Assembly: GCF_000156715.1 (NCBI RefSeq)
Contig: NZ_DS999312.1
Span: forward strand, 1 to 64,000
From: Francisella philomiragia subsp. philomiragia ATCC 25015
Lineage (GTDB): Bacteria; Pseudomonadota; Gammaproteobacteria; Francisellales; Francisellaceae
DNA: 64,000 bases
Direction: 5' to 3'
Shown here: positions 40,896 to 48,921 of the stretch, one piece after another
Position numbering within the stretch: position 1 is the stretch's first letter
Layout: every line of letters starts with the position of its first letter
Notes under the pieces: generated by a model
Told to the model about the DNA's origin: nothing
Databases searched by the model: none
What the model saw: the letters and a program-made list of their open reading frames with translations, nothing else
Program-made: the position numbers and the translations under genes

Positions 40896-42341
40896 ATGTC
40901 ATATATTAAAAAATTGAGAGCTAGACTAGATAGTGGCGAAGTCACAGCGGTTGAACTAACTAAGCAATATCTAGCAAAAATAAAAGACCAAGATAAAAGT
41001 ATAAACTCTGTAATTACACTATGTGAAGCAGAAGCGTTAAAAGAAGCAGAAAATGCTGACGCTATTATTTCTGCAGGTAAGCAAAGTTTGTTGACTGGTA
41101 TACCTATTTTGCATAAAGATCTTTTTTGTACAAAAGGTATCAAAACAACAGCAGCGTCTAAGATGCTAGATAACTTTGTAGCTCCATATGATTCAACAGT
41201 TACAAAAAACTGTAAAGATCAAGGTATGGTGACTCTTGGTAAGTTAAATATGGATGAGTTCGCTATGGGCTCAACTAATGAGCATAGCTATTACGGAGCT
41301 GTTAGTAATCCTTGGGACTTGGATAGAGTACCAGGTGGATCTTCAGGTGGTTCAGCGGCTGCGGTTGCTGCAGGATTTGCTCCTGTTAGTACAGGTTCAG
41401 ATACTGGTGGATCTGTGAGACAGCCTGCGAGTTTTTGTGGTCTAACAGCTATGAAGCCAACTTATGGAAGTACTTCAAGATTTGGTATGGTAGCCTTTGC
41501 ATCATCTTTTGATCAAGCAGGTATCTTTGGACATTATGCAGAAGATGTAGCTATTATGTTAGATGCTATCTCTGGAGAGTGTCAGTATGATTCTACATGT
41601 GTTGGTGTCAAAGAAAATCATTTTACACAAGATTTAGAAAAAGATATCTCAGGTAAAGTAATTGGTGTTGATGAAAGTTTGATCAAAGACTTACCAGCAC
41701 AAATACAAGAAGCTGTATCAAAAACTCTTGATAATTTCAAAAAGCTAGGAGCTGAAATAAAGTCAGTTAAAGTTCCTGATTTAAAAGAGGCTCTTTCAAC
41801 TTACTATATCATAACGCCAGCAGAAGCAGCAGCTAACCTAGCTAGATATGATGGTATTAGATATGGCTATCGTAATCCAGAAGCTAGAGACTTAGATGAG
41901 CTATACAGAAAATCTCGTACTGATGGTTTTGGTGAAGAGGTTAAGCGTAGAATCATGATAGGTAACTATGTGCTAGCATCAAGTCAGTATGACTCTTATT
42001 ATAATAAGGCTCAGCAGCTACGTAAGTTGATGACTGATCAAATTAATCAAATATTTGAGCAAGTTGATGTTATATTCATGCCTGCAGCTCCAAGTGAAGC
42101 TTTCAAAAAAGGCGATAAGTTAGATCCTGTTTCGGCATATTTATCAGATATTTATACTATACCAGCTAATATATCAGGTCTACCAGCAATAGCTTTTCCG
42201 ATTGGTTTTGCTAATGATTTACCTGTTGGTGGTCAGTTCATGGCTAAAGCATTTAATGATAATGTTTTGACACAAATGGTCACACAATATCAAAATAGTT
42301 ATGGTATTGAAGAATTTATTTTAGAACAAGCGAGGATTTAA
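40896..42341 (+). CDS. gatA: Asp/Glu-tRNA amidotransferase subunit A (GatA)
   Basis: The 481-residue glutaminase subunit of the amidase-signature family. The Ser-cisSer-Lys triad can be located: Lys in ILHKDLFCTKG (about residue 74-77), cis-Ser and Ser in VSTGSDTGGSVRQPA (about 165-180), with the Gly-rich PGGSSGGSAAAVAAG before it. It frees ammonia from glutamine, which GatB uses. Two bases separate it from gatB. Confidence 0.97.
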   Translation: MSYIKKLRARLDSGEVTAVELTKQYLAKIKDQDKSINSVITLCEAEALKEAENADAIISAGKQSLLTGIPILHKDLFCTKGIKTTAASKMLDNFVAPYDSTVTKNCKDQGMVTLGKLNMDEFAMGSTNEHSYYGAVSNPWDLDRVPGGSSGGSAAAVAAGFAPVSTGSDTGGSVRQPASFCGLTAMKPTYGSTSRFGMVAFASSFDQAGIFGHYAEDVAIMLDAISGECQYDSTCVGVKENHFTQDLEKDISGKVIGVDESLIKDLPAQIQEAVSKTLDNFKKLGAEIKSVKVPDLKEALSTYYIITPAEAAANLARYDGIRYGYRNPEARDLDELYRKSRTDGFGEEVKRRIMIGNYVLASSQYDSYYNKAQQLRKLMTDQINQIFEQVDVIFMPAAPSEAFKKGDKLDPVSAYLSDIYTIPANISGLPAIAFPIGFANDLPVGGQFMAKAFNDNVLTQMVTQYQNSYGIEEFILEQARI

Positions 42342-42343
42342 TA

Positions 42344-43765
42344 GTGAATTGGGAAATGGTGATAGGGCTAGAGGTCCATATTCAGTTAAGTACTAAATCT
42401 AAGCTGTTTTCGACTTCTGCAACAAAATATGGGCAGCATCAAAATACTCAGGCTGCATTTTTAGATTTAGGTTTGCCAGGAACTTTGCCTGTAGTAAATA
42501 AAGAAGCTATTCGTAAAGCTGTTATATTTGGTTTAGCTGTAGATGCTAAAATATCAAAAGATAGCTTCTTCGCACGTAAGAATTACTTTTATCCAGATTT
42601 ACCAAAAGGCTACCAGATTAGTCAATCTAATAATCCAATAGTCCAAGAGGGTAAGCTAGATATTGAAACTTCTAATGGAACCAAAACTATCAGAATTGAG
42701 CGAGCTCATCTAGAAGAAGATGCTGGTAAATCAGTTCATGGTTATGTCGCTGGTGAGACAGGGTTGGATTATAACCGTGCAGGTACACCACTTTTAGAAA
42801 TTGTTACATATCCTGATTTTAGGTCATCTGAAGAAGTAGTTTCTTATCTTAAAAAGCTTCATCAGCTAGTCAAGCATTTGGGTATATGTGATGGTAATAT
42901 GCAAGAAGGCTCGTTTAGATGTGATGTCAACTTGTCAATTAGACCACAAGGTCAAGATAAGTTTGGTACTCGTGCAGAACTTAAAAACATAAACTCGTTT
43001 AGATTTATTGATAAAGCGATTGAGTATGAATATGCTCGTCAAATAGCTGTGCTAGAGTCTGGTGGAGAGGTTGTTCAAGAAACTCGTCTATATGATGCGG
43101 ATGCAAATGAAACACGCTCAATGCGTGCAAAAGAGGATGCTTTTGATTATCGTTATTTCCCAGATCCAGATTTATTACCATTGGTAATAACTGATGAATA
43201 TATCGAAAGTATCAAAAAGCAGATGCCACTTAAGCCAGAAGAGCGTGAAGCGGTCTATCGTGAGCATTTAGCTGATCAAGAAGTTGAGTTTTTATTATCA
43301 AATCTTGAAATAGCAGATTATTATGATCAAGTAGCAGCTGTGATAGGCTATAAGCCCGCGTATAACTGGATAACAGTCGATTTAATATCAACTCTTAATA
43401 GAGCGGAAAAAGAATTCTCAGTAGATATAATCCCAGCAGAGATTCTATTAGAGATTATTGATAATGTCCAAAAAGATGTTATCTCACAAGCGAATGCTAA
43501 AAAAGTCATAGCAGAATATATTGAGTCAGCAACATCTGTTGCTAATATCATCGAGAAACTAGGTTTGAAACAAGTATCAGATGAGGGCGCAATAAGAGAA
43601 TTAGTTCAAGGTATAATTGTAGCTAATCCTCAACAAGCTGCTGACTTTAAGGCCGGTAAGACTAAGCTTATGAGCTTCTTTGTTGGTCAAGCTATGAAGG
43701 CAAGTAAAGGTAAGGCGAATCCTAAGCAGGTTAATCAAATAGTTCAAGAAGAGCTTAATAAATAA
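42344..43765 (+). CDS. gatB: Asp/Glu-tRNA amidotransferase subunit B (GatB)
   Basis: The 473-residue kinase/amidotransferase subunit that converts Glu-tRNA(Gln) or Asp-tRNA(Asn) to the amidated form. N-terminal MVIGLEVHIQLSTKSKLFS, RAHLEEDAGKS and DYNRAGTPLLEIVT are diagnostic, and a YqeY-like tail domain ends the protein. Start is GTG at 42344, preceded by GAGGA at 42332, with the gatA stop just before it. Confidence 0.97.
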   Translation: MNWEMVIGLEVHIQLSTKSKLFSTSATKYGQHQNTQAAFLDLGLPGTLPVVNKEAIRKAVIFGLAVDAKISKDSFFARKNYFYPDLPKGYQISQSNNPIVQEGKLDIETSNGTKTIRIERAHLEEDAGKSVHGYVAGETGLDYNRAGTPLLEIVTYPDFRSSEEVVSYLKKLHQLVKHLGICDGNMQEGSFRCDVNLSIRPQGQDKFGTRAELKNINSFRFIDKAIEYEYARQIAVLESGGEVVQETRLYDADANETRSMRAKEDAFDYRYFPDPDLLPLVITDEYIESIKKQMPLKPEEREAVYREHLADQEVEFLLSNLEIADYYDQVAAVIGYKPAYNWITVDLISTLNRAEKEFSVDIIPAEILLEIIDNVQKDVISQANAKKVIAEYIESATSVANIIEKLGLKQVSDEGAIRELVQGIIVANPQQAADFKAGKTKLMSFFVGQAMKASKGKANPKQVNQIVQEELNK

Positions 43766-43779
43766 AATAGGAAAATCAA

Positions 43780-44187
43780 ATGAATACAAATAAATTTTAC
43801 TATCATCTTATGAAGCTAAATGTTTTAAGTAGTAGCTACGTTGATGATGCTTATAAAGTTGCTTGGAAAGGAAATGTATACCCATTTTTTCATGATAGCA
43901 AGTATGAGTTTCATTATGAGGTTGCAAAGTACTTTGACAGAGCTGATGAGAAAACTATAGATAAGCTTTGCTCTTTATTAGATGATTATATTGATGAGAA
44001 AACAGATTTTTCTAATTTCGAAGAAAAGGTTGAAAAGGTAGTTGGTAAAGGTAATGTATTTTATGTTCTTGATTATATTTTTAAGTCAGGCCAATACCAG
44101 CAACTTTTGGAAAATGTTAAATTGAATAAAATTCACTTTAGCCAACATTTTATTGATCGTTTTGTCGCTGGTGGCTATTTCGATTAA
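43780..44187 (+). CDS. Hypothetical protein (135 aa)
   Basis: A 135-residue, soluble, mostly helical acidic protein rich in Tyr, Phe and Asp with no signal peptide. No family was recognised. It lies 14 bases after gatB in the same direction, with AGGAAA before the ATG, so it may be the last gene of the gatCAB transcript. It ends 9 bases from the convergent esterase gene. Confidence 0.6.
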   Translation: MNTNKFYYHLMKLNVLSSSYVDDAYKVAWKGNVYPFFHDSKYEFHYEVAKYFDRADEKTIDKLCSLLDDYIDEKTDFSNFEEKVEKVVGKGNVFYVLDYIFKSGQYQQLLENVKLNKIHFSQHFIDRFVAGGYFD

Positions 44188-44196
44188 GTTTTCTAC

Positions 44197-45666
44197 CTAT
44201 ATATTTATTCCTAAATACTCGTTAGCAATATATTCAAATAGTGCTTTATGCACTTGATAGGTTGGATGGACACCATCCCAGAATATATATTCTTGAGGAT
44301 TATCACATAATTTACCAGTTTCAGCAGCTAAAATCGCACTAGTAATATCTGGATTCAGAGGAATTTTATTCATATCTAGCTCTCCTGATGAAATATTCTC
44401 AGATTCTTGAAGTAGGATAGTCTTGGGATTGCCTCTTAATAGGTTTTCATAAAACTCTTTTGAGTTTAGACCATCTGGATTATAAGAGAAATAACCACCA
44501 CTCCAGCAACTTTGGTTGGTTTTGCTTGAGCTTATCGAAGTGTGATATTTTTTGTTGAAATTATCAGTATCATTAACAAGCATCTCAAATATTGGATTCA
44601 TATCTACAAATTCTATATTGGTTTGGTCTTCAGCAAACTGTTTTAGAATTTGGTTATGTAGAGAAGATACTTCTTTTAAGAGGTTTTGGTTGCCTATATT
44701 TTTTGACTCTGGTGTTAAACCTAGATTAGGTAGTCCTATAACTAGAGTTTTTTGTGCTTTTACAGTTTTGATAGCTGCTATAATCTTGTCAGTAACCTCG
44801 CTAGCAATATTCTTGAGTAAGTTAGGATCTTGATTGGCTGATATTGTTAAATAGTCATTTGCACCAATAAAAAATATTGCTAGATTTTTATTGGTATCGT
44901 GAGCTCCATCATCGAGAGAATATGCTTGAAGTTCAGTGTCTATCGTATAGGGTAAGCCAAGATCTGTCCAAGATGGTTCAAAGACAGCGGTAGCTCCTCC
45001 AACAGCATAATTACTGATTGGGATTTTATTTTCTAGAATTCCACTTAACATTGTTGTCCAAACTGAGCCATTAGAAAACATACCTCTATAATAAGGAGTT
45101 GATCTTGGGATAATTCCATTTGTATAACCATATAAGTTGCCTGTATCGCTTAGGCTATCTCCAAATATAAGTATTCTTTCTATGTCTTTGAGTTTTGAGT
45201 CTTGCGGGTTTGTGAATTTCGGACAGGTAGAGATTGTAAATATAGGTATACGATATTTTAGTGTTGTTGTGTAGCTATGCCAACTATAGTCAAAATCATT
45301 ATTTTGATGCTCTATAGCTATATCACCATTCAAATTATCAAAATTCGCACTATTAATAGTCCAACCATTTTTTAGATTATATTGTATTGAACCATTATAT
45401 TGTAAATTCTCAGAATGGAAGTTTATATCTATAGTTGAGTTATAATCTACAAACTTATCATTGGTATACTGTCCAACATTGATATACTGATTTGCATCTA
45501 ATACTTGATTGTTTATGGCACTTCCAGTGCTATTTCCTGGAGATATACTGAATGATATTGGGACTGAACAGTTATTCTCTATAATAATTTGTGATCTTGC
45601 ATCAGCATAACATAATTCAGTTAAGGAAGTGGTTAACGTCAAAAAAACCAGACTAAGCTTTCTCAT
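44197..45666 (-). CDS. Secreted GDSL/SGNH-family esterase or lipase
   Basis: A 489-residue exported hydrolase: signal peptide about residues 1-22, an N-terminal beta-rich domain of about 130 residues of unknown role, then an SGNH hydrolase domain. Block I is ILIFGDSLSDTGN with the nucleophilic Ser, the Gly block is NYAVGGAT, the Asn block FFIGANDYL, and the Asp-His pair is in WDGVHPTYQVH near the C-terminus. No autotransporter barrel. It lies 57 bases after the FslE-like gene on the same strand, so it could be read from that gene's Fur-controlled promoter. Substrate unknown; phospholipids are likely for this family. Confidence 0.82.
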   Translation of the reverse strand: MRKLSLVFLTLTTSLTELCYADARSQIIIENNCSVPISFSISPGNSTGSAINNQVLDANQYINVGQYTNDKFVDYNSTIDINFHSENLQYNGSIQYNLKNGWTINSANFDNLNGDIAIEHQNNDFDYSWHSYTTTLKYRIPIFTISTCPKFTNPQDSKLKDIERILIFGDSLSDTGNLYGYTNGIIPRSTPYYRGMFSNGSVWTTMLSGILENKIPISNYAVGGATAVFEPSWTDLGLPYTIDTELQAYSLDDGAHDTNKNLAIFFIGANDYLTISANQDPNLLKNIASEVTDKIIAAIKTVKAQKTLVIGLPNLGLTPESKNIGNQNLLKEVSSLHNQILKQFAEDQTNIEFVDMNPIFEMLVNDTDNFNKKYHTSISSSKTNQSCWSGGYFSYNPDGLNSKEFYENLLRGNPKTILLQESENISSGELDMNKIPLNPDITSAILAAETGKLCDNPQEYIFWDGVHPTYQVHKALFEYIANEYLGINI

Positions 45667-45723
45667 GTATACAAAAAATAAACTAAATAATAGTAATACT
45701 TTAGCTTAGCGTTAACTCAGTGA

Positions 45724-47226
45724 CTACATGTATACAGCAATGTCTATAGTGAAAGTATTCATATGCTTGTCGTTATATAACTTTTGATATGAATACTCTG
45801 GACCTATTAAGACATTGTTGTCAAAATATGCGCGTTGAGTTGATAAAACTAGCTGGTTTTTGATTCCAGATGGAGATTGACCAAATAGCAGTGGAGATGC
45901 TGGTAATGACATCGGTATATTAGCAGAATTATATGTTTGCCCATATGATACACCAAAGTTTGTATTTCTGCCGCCTAGCTGTAATGAATAGTTTGCTGCA
46001 GCATACCAGCCTCCAGCTAAGACATTTTGATTACTACCATTAAAGTCTTTTCTATTTGTAGTACTTGCCCAACCTGTTCCTAGGTTTAAAAAACCACCAC
46101 CTATAGTGTAAGTTAGGTTACCATTAATGTTGAAGCTGCCTATATTATCAGTTGAAGAATTTTGATTCTCCAAAAACTTGCTAAAAGAAGCATTTCCAGC
46201 TCCAGCAATATTAAAAACATAACCTGTATTAAAGCCAACAGCTAGGCTCTCAGTCCAACTCTCAGCATAGAATAGTCCGGTTGAAAAATTTAGATGATTA
46301 TCATCAGATCCAAAGACTGCTATATTAGCATTTAGAATGTCATCTTTATAGTTTAGTGATATGTTGGTTGTTCTACCCGGTGCCAGAAATCCTGTTATAC
46401 CACCAGTCCATGGCCCACCACCACCAAAAGCACCTACTGATAGTTTACTTCTTCCAGCAGTTACAAATAATGGTGATGTATCTAGATTACCAAATATGAC
46501 AAAAGCATTGCCTAAGCCAAAGTTATTAAGCTCACTAGTGCTGATATCAAATTGAGCGGTCACGTAGTGTCCTACATTGGCTAAAAAATATAATGTAGAA
46601 GATGTCAGAGAAATATTTTGACCATTAGCATTTAGAGTATAGCCATTTGAGATTCCCTCACTACCAGACCATACTTGAGCATCGACTTCTATTTTTCCGC
46701 CTAAAAATATAGCATAGTCATCAAATTTATTGCGTTGTCCGATTACCGTAGATGAGAATAAACTGCCTGATATCATTCCTATAGGTATACTATTATTACC
46801 TGAGTAGGCTCCTAAAAATGTTACTTGTCCTCTGGTAGTAATAGCTGGGGCATTTCCGACATTAATAGCACCATCATGAGTAAAGATACCGCCTGCTAGG
46901 GTATTTCTTAAATCTATGATTGAATTATTTGTATTTATACTGGTGCTGATTTCGTAAGCATTTGTACTATTTCCAAATATTAGGCTTATATCATTAGGTT
47001 TTTGGTCGGTTATTTTTGAGTCATATGTTGTTAATCGATTGGAGTCTAGTGTGTTTTCTTCCATATCACTAATATCAGCTTGTAATTTACGTATCTGCTG
47101 CTGTAGTTCAATGATAGCTTCTTCATTTAAGCTAAGCTCTTGACCATTAGTGTTTGAAAAAGCTGTGCTGTAAGATAATAAAATAACTATACATATAATT
47201 ATAGGCGCTGTAATTTTAGAATTCAT
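45724..47226 (-). CDS. FslE/Fup-family outer-membrane iron/siderophore uptake protein
   Basis: A 500-residue outer-membrane protein: signal peptide (about 1-24), a short coiled coil (LQQQIRKLQADISDMEE, about 40-57), then a long glycine- and Asn-rich beta-barrel region to the C-terminus. This architecture is that of the Francisella family containing FslE, FupA and FmvB (DUF3573), which take up siderophore or ferrous iron without TonB. Since it follows a hydroxamate siderophore operon, it is probably the receptor for that siderophore rather than for rhizoferrin. A near-perfect Fur box lies 54 bases upstream. Confidence 0.78.
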   Translation of the reverse strand: MNSKITAPIIICIVILLSYSTAFSNTNGQELSLNEEAIIELQQQIRKLQADISDMEENTLDSNRLTTYDSKITDQKPNDISLIFGNSTNAYEISTSINTNNSIIDLRNTLAGGIFTHDGAINVGNAPAITTRGQVTFLGAYSGNNSIPIGMISGSLFSSTVIGQRNKFDDYAIFLGGKIEVDAQVWSGSEGISNGYTLNANGQNISLTSSTLYFLANVGHYVTAQFDISTSELNNFGLGNAFVIFGNLDTSPLFVTAGRSKLSVGAFGGGGPWTGGITGFLAPGRTTNISLNYKDDILNANIAVFGSDDNHLNFSTGLFYAESWTESLAVGFNTGYVFNIAGAGNASFSKFLENQNSSTDNIGSFNINGNLTYTIGGGFLNLGTGWASTTNRKDFNGSNQNVLAGGWYAAANYSLQLGGRNTNFGVSYGQTYNSANIPMSLPASPLLFGQSPSGIKNQLVLSTQRAYFDNNVLIGPEYSYQKLYNDKHMNTFTIDIAVYM

Positions 47227-47279
47227 AAGAATGTTATTGTATTAGAAGTAACAAATTAGAACTTAGATAATATCACCAT

Positions 47280-47298
47280 GATAATGATAATCAATATC
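47280..47298 (-). promoter_or_regulatory. Fur box before the FslE-like gene
   Basis: GATAATGATAATCAATATC matches the classic 19-base Fur consensus at 18 of 19 positions. On the minus strand it overlaps a sigma-70-like promoter, TTGATT, 16 bases, TATTAT, directed at the gene starting at 47226. Iron-bound Fur would block it. Confidence 0.85.
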
Positions 47299-47323
47299 AT
47301 TTATAGCAAATGAATAAATTAGA

Positions 47324-48535
47324 TTATCTATCCAATATAATAGGCTTAGCACTCTCGCTAAGGAATAGTTTTTGTAATAATAGTAATGCTATTAAATATC
47401 CTGGTATGGAAATAATACCTCCTAGTGTGAAAAGCATTGAGTAACCAATATTCGCAGCTAAGAAACCACTAAGTGACATTCCTAGTATATAGATTAGAAG
47501 TTCAGCACATACTAAAACTGTAAAGTCAGTGCCTGCTTGATCTTTTGAGCTAAATTTCATGAATATAGTATATAGAACTATCATCTCCATAAGTCGAGAA
47601 GCCATATTTAATAATACAATTCCAAAGATAAATATTTGATTATTAATGCCATAAAAACTTATAAATCCTAGAGAGAAATAGCAAAAGCCTCTGATTACTG
47701 CCAATATTGTCAAAAGAATAGTTTCTTTATAAAAGTTAAAGAGATAACTAATAACAGCTGCACCACAAACACCTATTAATGCACTACCAGTTCCCATAAC
47801 TATGCCTATCGTTGTTAGCGGAATGTGAGAATCTACCAAAAATGATGATTGCATTCCCATAACCAAACCTTCACAGGCTCTGTAGCTCAAACACATAAGT
47901 AACAATATTCTGGTTTCTTTTCTACTAAAGAAAGACTTTAGAGATGGTATGTGGTGCCGGTATTCTTCGTTTTGATGATTTTCATTTATAAGAAACATAT
48001 AGGCACAAATGCATAAACTTATCAAAGTCATATATAGAGTAATTTGATGCCAGCCTAAAATTTTGTATAGCGCAATTAGAGATGCTCCACCAATCATGCT
48101 ACCTAGAGTAGTGCCAATTACTCTACAAAAGTTGCTCCACTGTAAGCTTTTAGCTTTTGTTTGTTCTATTGAAAATCCATCAATTGCTATATCTTGAGTT
48201 GCTGCAATGGAGGACAATAAAAACGCAAATAAGAAAATATAGTTGGTATAGTCTTTTGGAGTGTAAATAGAGAATATTAAAAATAGACTTATGGTTAAAA
48301 ATTGCATTACAATAAACCAGCTTTTTCTTCGGCCTATTTTTTTGATATATAACCTATCTACATAAGGAGCCCATAGGAATTTGATAACCCATGGTAATAG
48401 TAAGATACTAAAAAGGCCTATTTTTTCTAAAGAGACTCCTTCAGAACGTAGAATCGTTGGTAATCCAAAAGTACAGAAATATAGTGATATAGCTTGTGCT
48501 AAATAAAGAATGGTTATATCAAGTTGTTTTTTCAT
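47324..48535 (-). CDS. MFS siderophore permease, RhtX/FptX-like
   Basis: A 403-residue inner-membrane protein with about 12 helices. The N-terminal pattern (ISLYFCTFGLPTILRSEG, LLPWVIKFLWAPYVDR, GRRKSWF) and AATQDIAIDGFSIE are those of the AmpG-like RhtX/FptX group, single-subunit permeases that carry rhizobactin 1021 or pyochelin across the inner membrane. Last gene of the siderophore operon, overlapping the previous one by 4 bases (ATGA). Import is therefore more likely than export; the exporter is not evident in the operon. Confidence 0.8.
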   Translation of the reverse strand: MKKQLDITILYLAQAISLYFCTFGLPTILRSEGVSLEKIGLFSILLLPWVIKFLWAPYVDRLYIKKIGRRKSWFIVMQFLTISLFLIFSIYTPKDYTNYIFLFAFLLSSIAATQDIAIDGFSIEQTKAKSLQWSNFCRVIGTTLGSMIGGASLIALYKILGWHQITLYMTLISLCICAYMFLINENHQNEEYRHHIPSLKSFFSRKETRILLLMCLSYRACEGLVMGMQSSFLVDSHIPLTTIGIVMGTGSALIGVCGAAVISYLFNFYKETILLTILAVIRGFCYFSLGFISFYGINNQIFIFGIVLLNMASRLMEMIVLYTIFMKFSSKDQAGTDFTVLVCAELLIYILGMSLSGFLAANIGYSMLFTLGGIISIPGYLIALLLLQKLFLSESAKPIILDR

Positions 48536-48921
48536 ATCAAATTATCTTCAATTAGAATTTGTTGAGCTTTTTCCCATGCTGAGCATGTATTACCAATAGC
48601 AATACAGCTAAAGGGCATACCCTTAGCCATTGCTGGAGCATTAATCTTTTTGATCATAATAGGATCATTTGTGACACGAATCATACCTAGACACCATTTA
48701 GCAAGTTCAGGTTTAGACTCTTTAAACCATTTTGCTTGTTTTAATCGTGCTTTATGCTCAAACTGATATTGTTCAGAAAAAGTACTAATTACTAAGAATT
48801 TTTGTTGTTTCTTTAGTATTTGAGAACATTTATCTAACCAGCTAAGTACATCTTTATAGCTTGGGGAGCTACCAAAATGCATTTTAACTATTGGCCATTT
48901 TGAAATATCGCAGTCTATCAT
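48532..48921 (-). CDS. Unknown small protein within the siderophore operon (129 aa)
   Basis: A 129-residue soluble protein without signal peptide or membrane segment. Notable parts are DISKWPIVKMHFGSSPSYKDV, then FLVISTFSEQY and KPELAKWCLGMIRVTNDP, a pattern compatible with an alpha/beta fold of the STAS type. I do not recognise a firm family. Four-base overlaps with both neighbours show that it is an integral, translationally coupled part of the siderophore operon. A role in synthesis or its regulation is inference from position only. Confidence 0.7.
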   Translation of the reverse strand: MIDCDISKWPIVKMHFGSSPSYKDVLSWLDKCSQILKKQQKFLVISTFSEQYQFEHKARLKQAKWFKESKPELAKWCLGMIRVTNDPIMIKKINAPAMAKGMPFSCIAIGNTCSAWEKAQQILIEDNLI

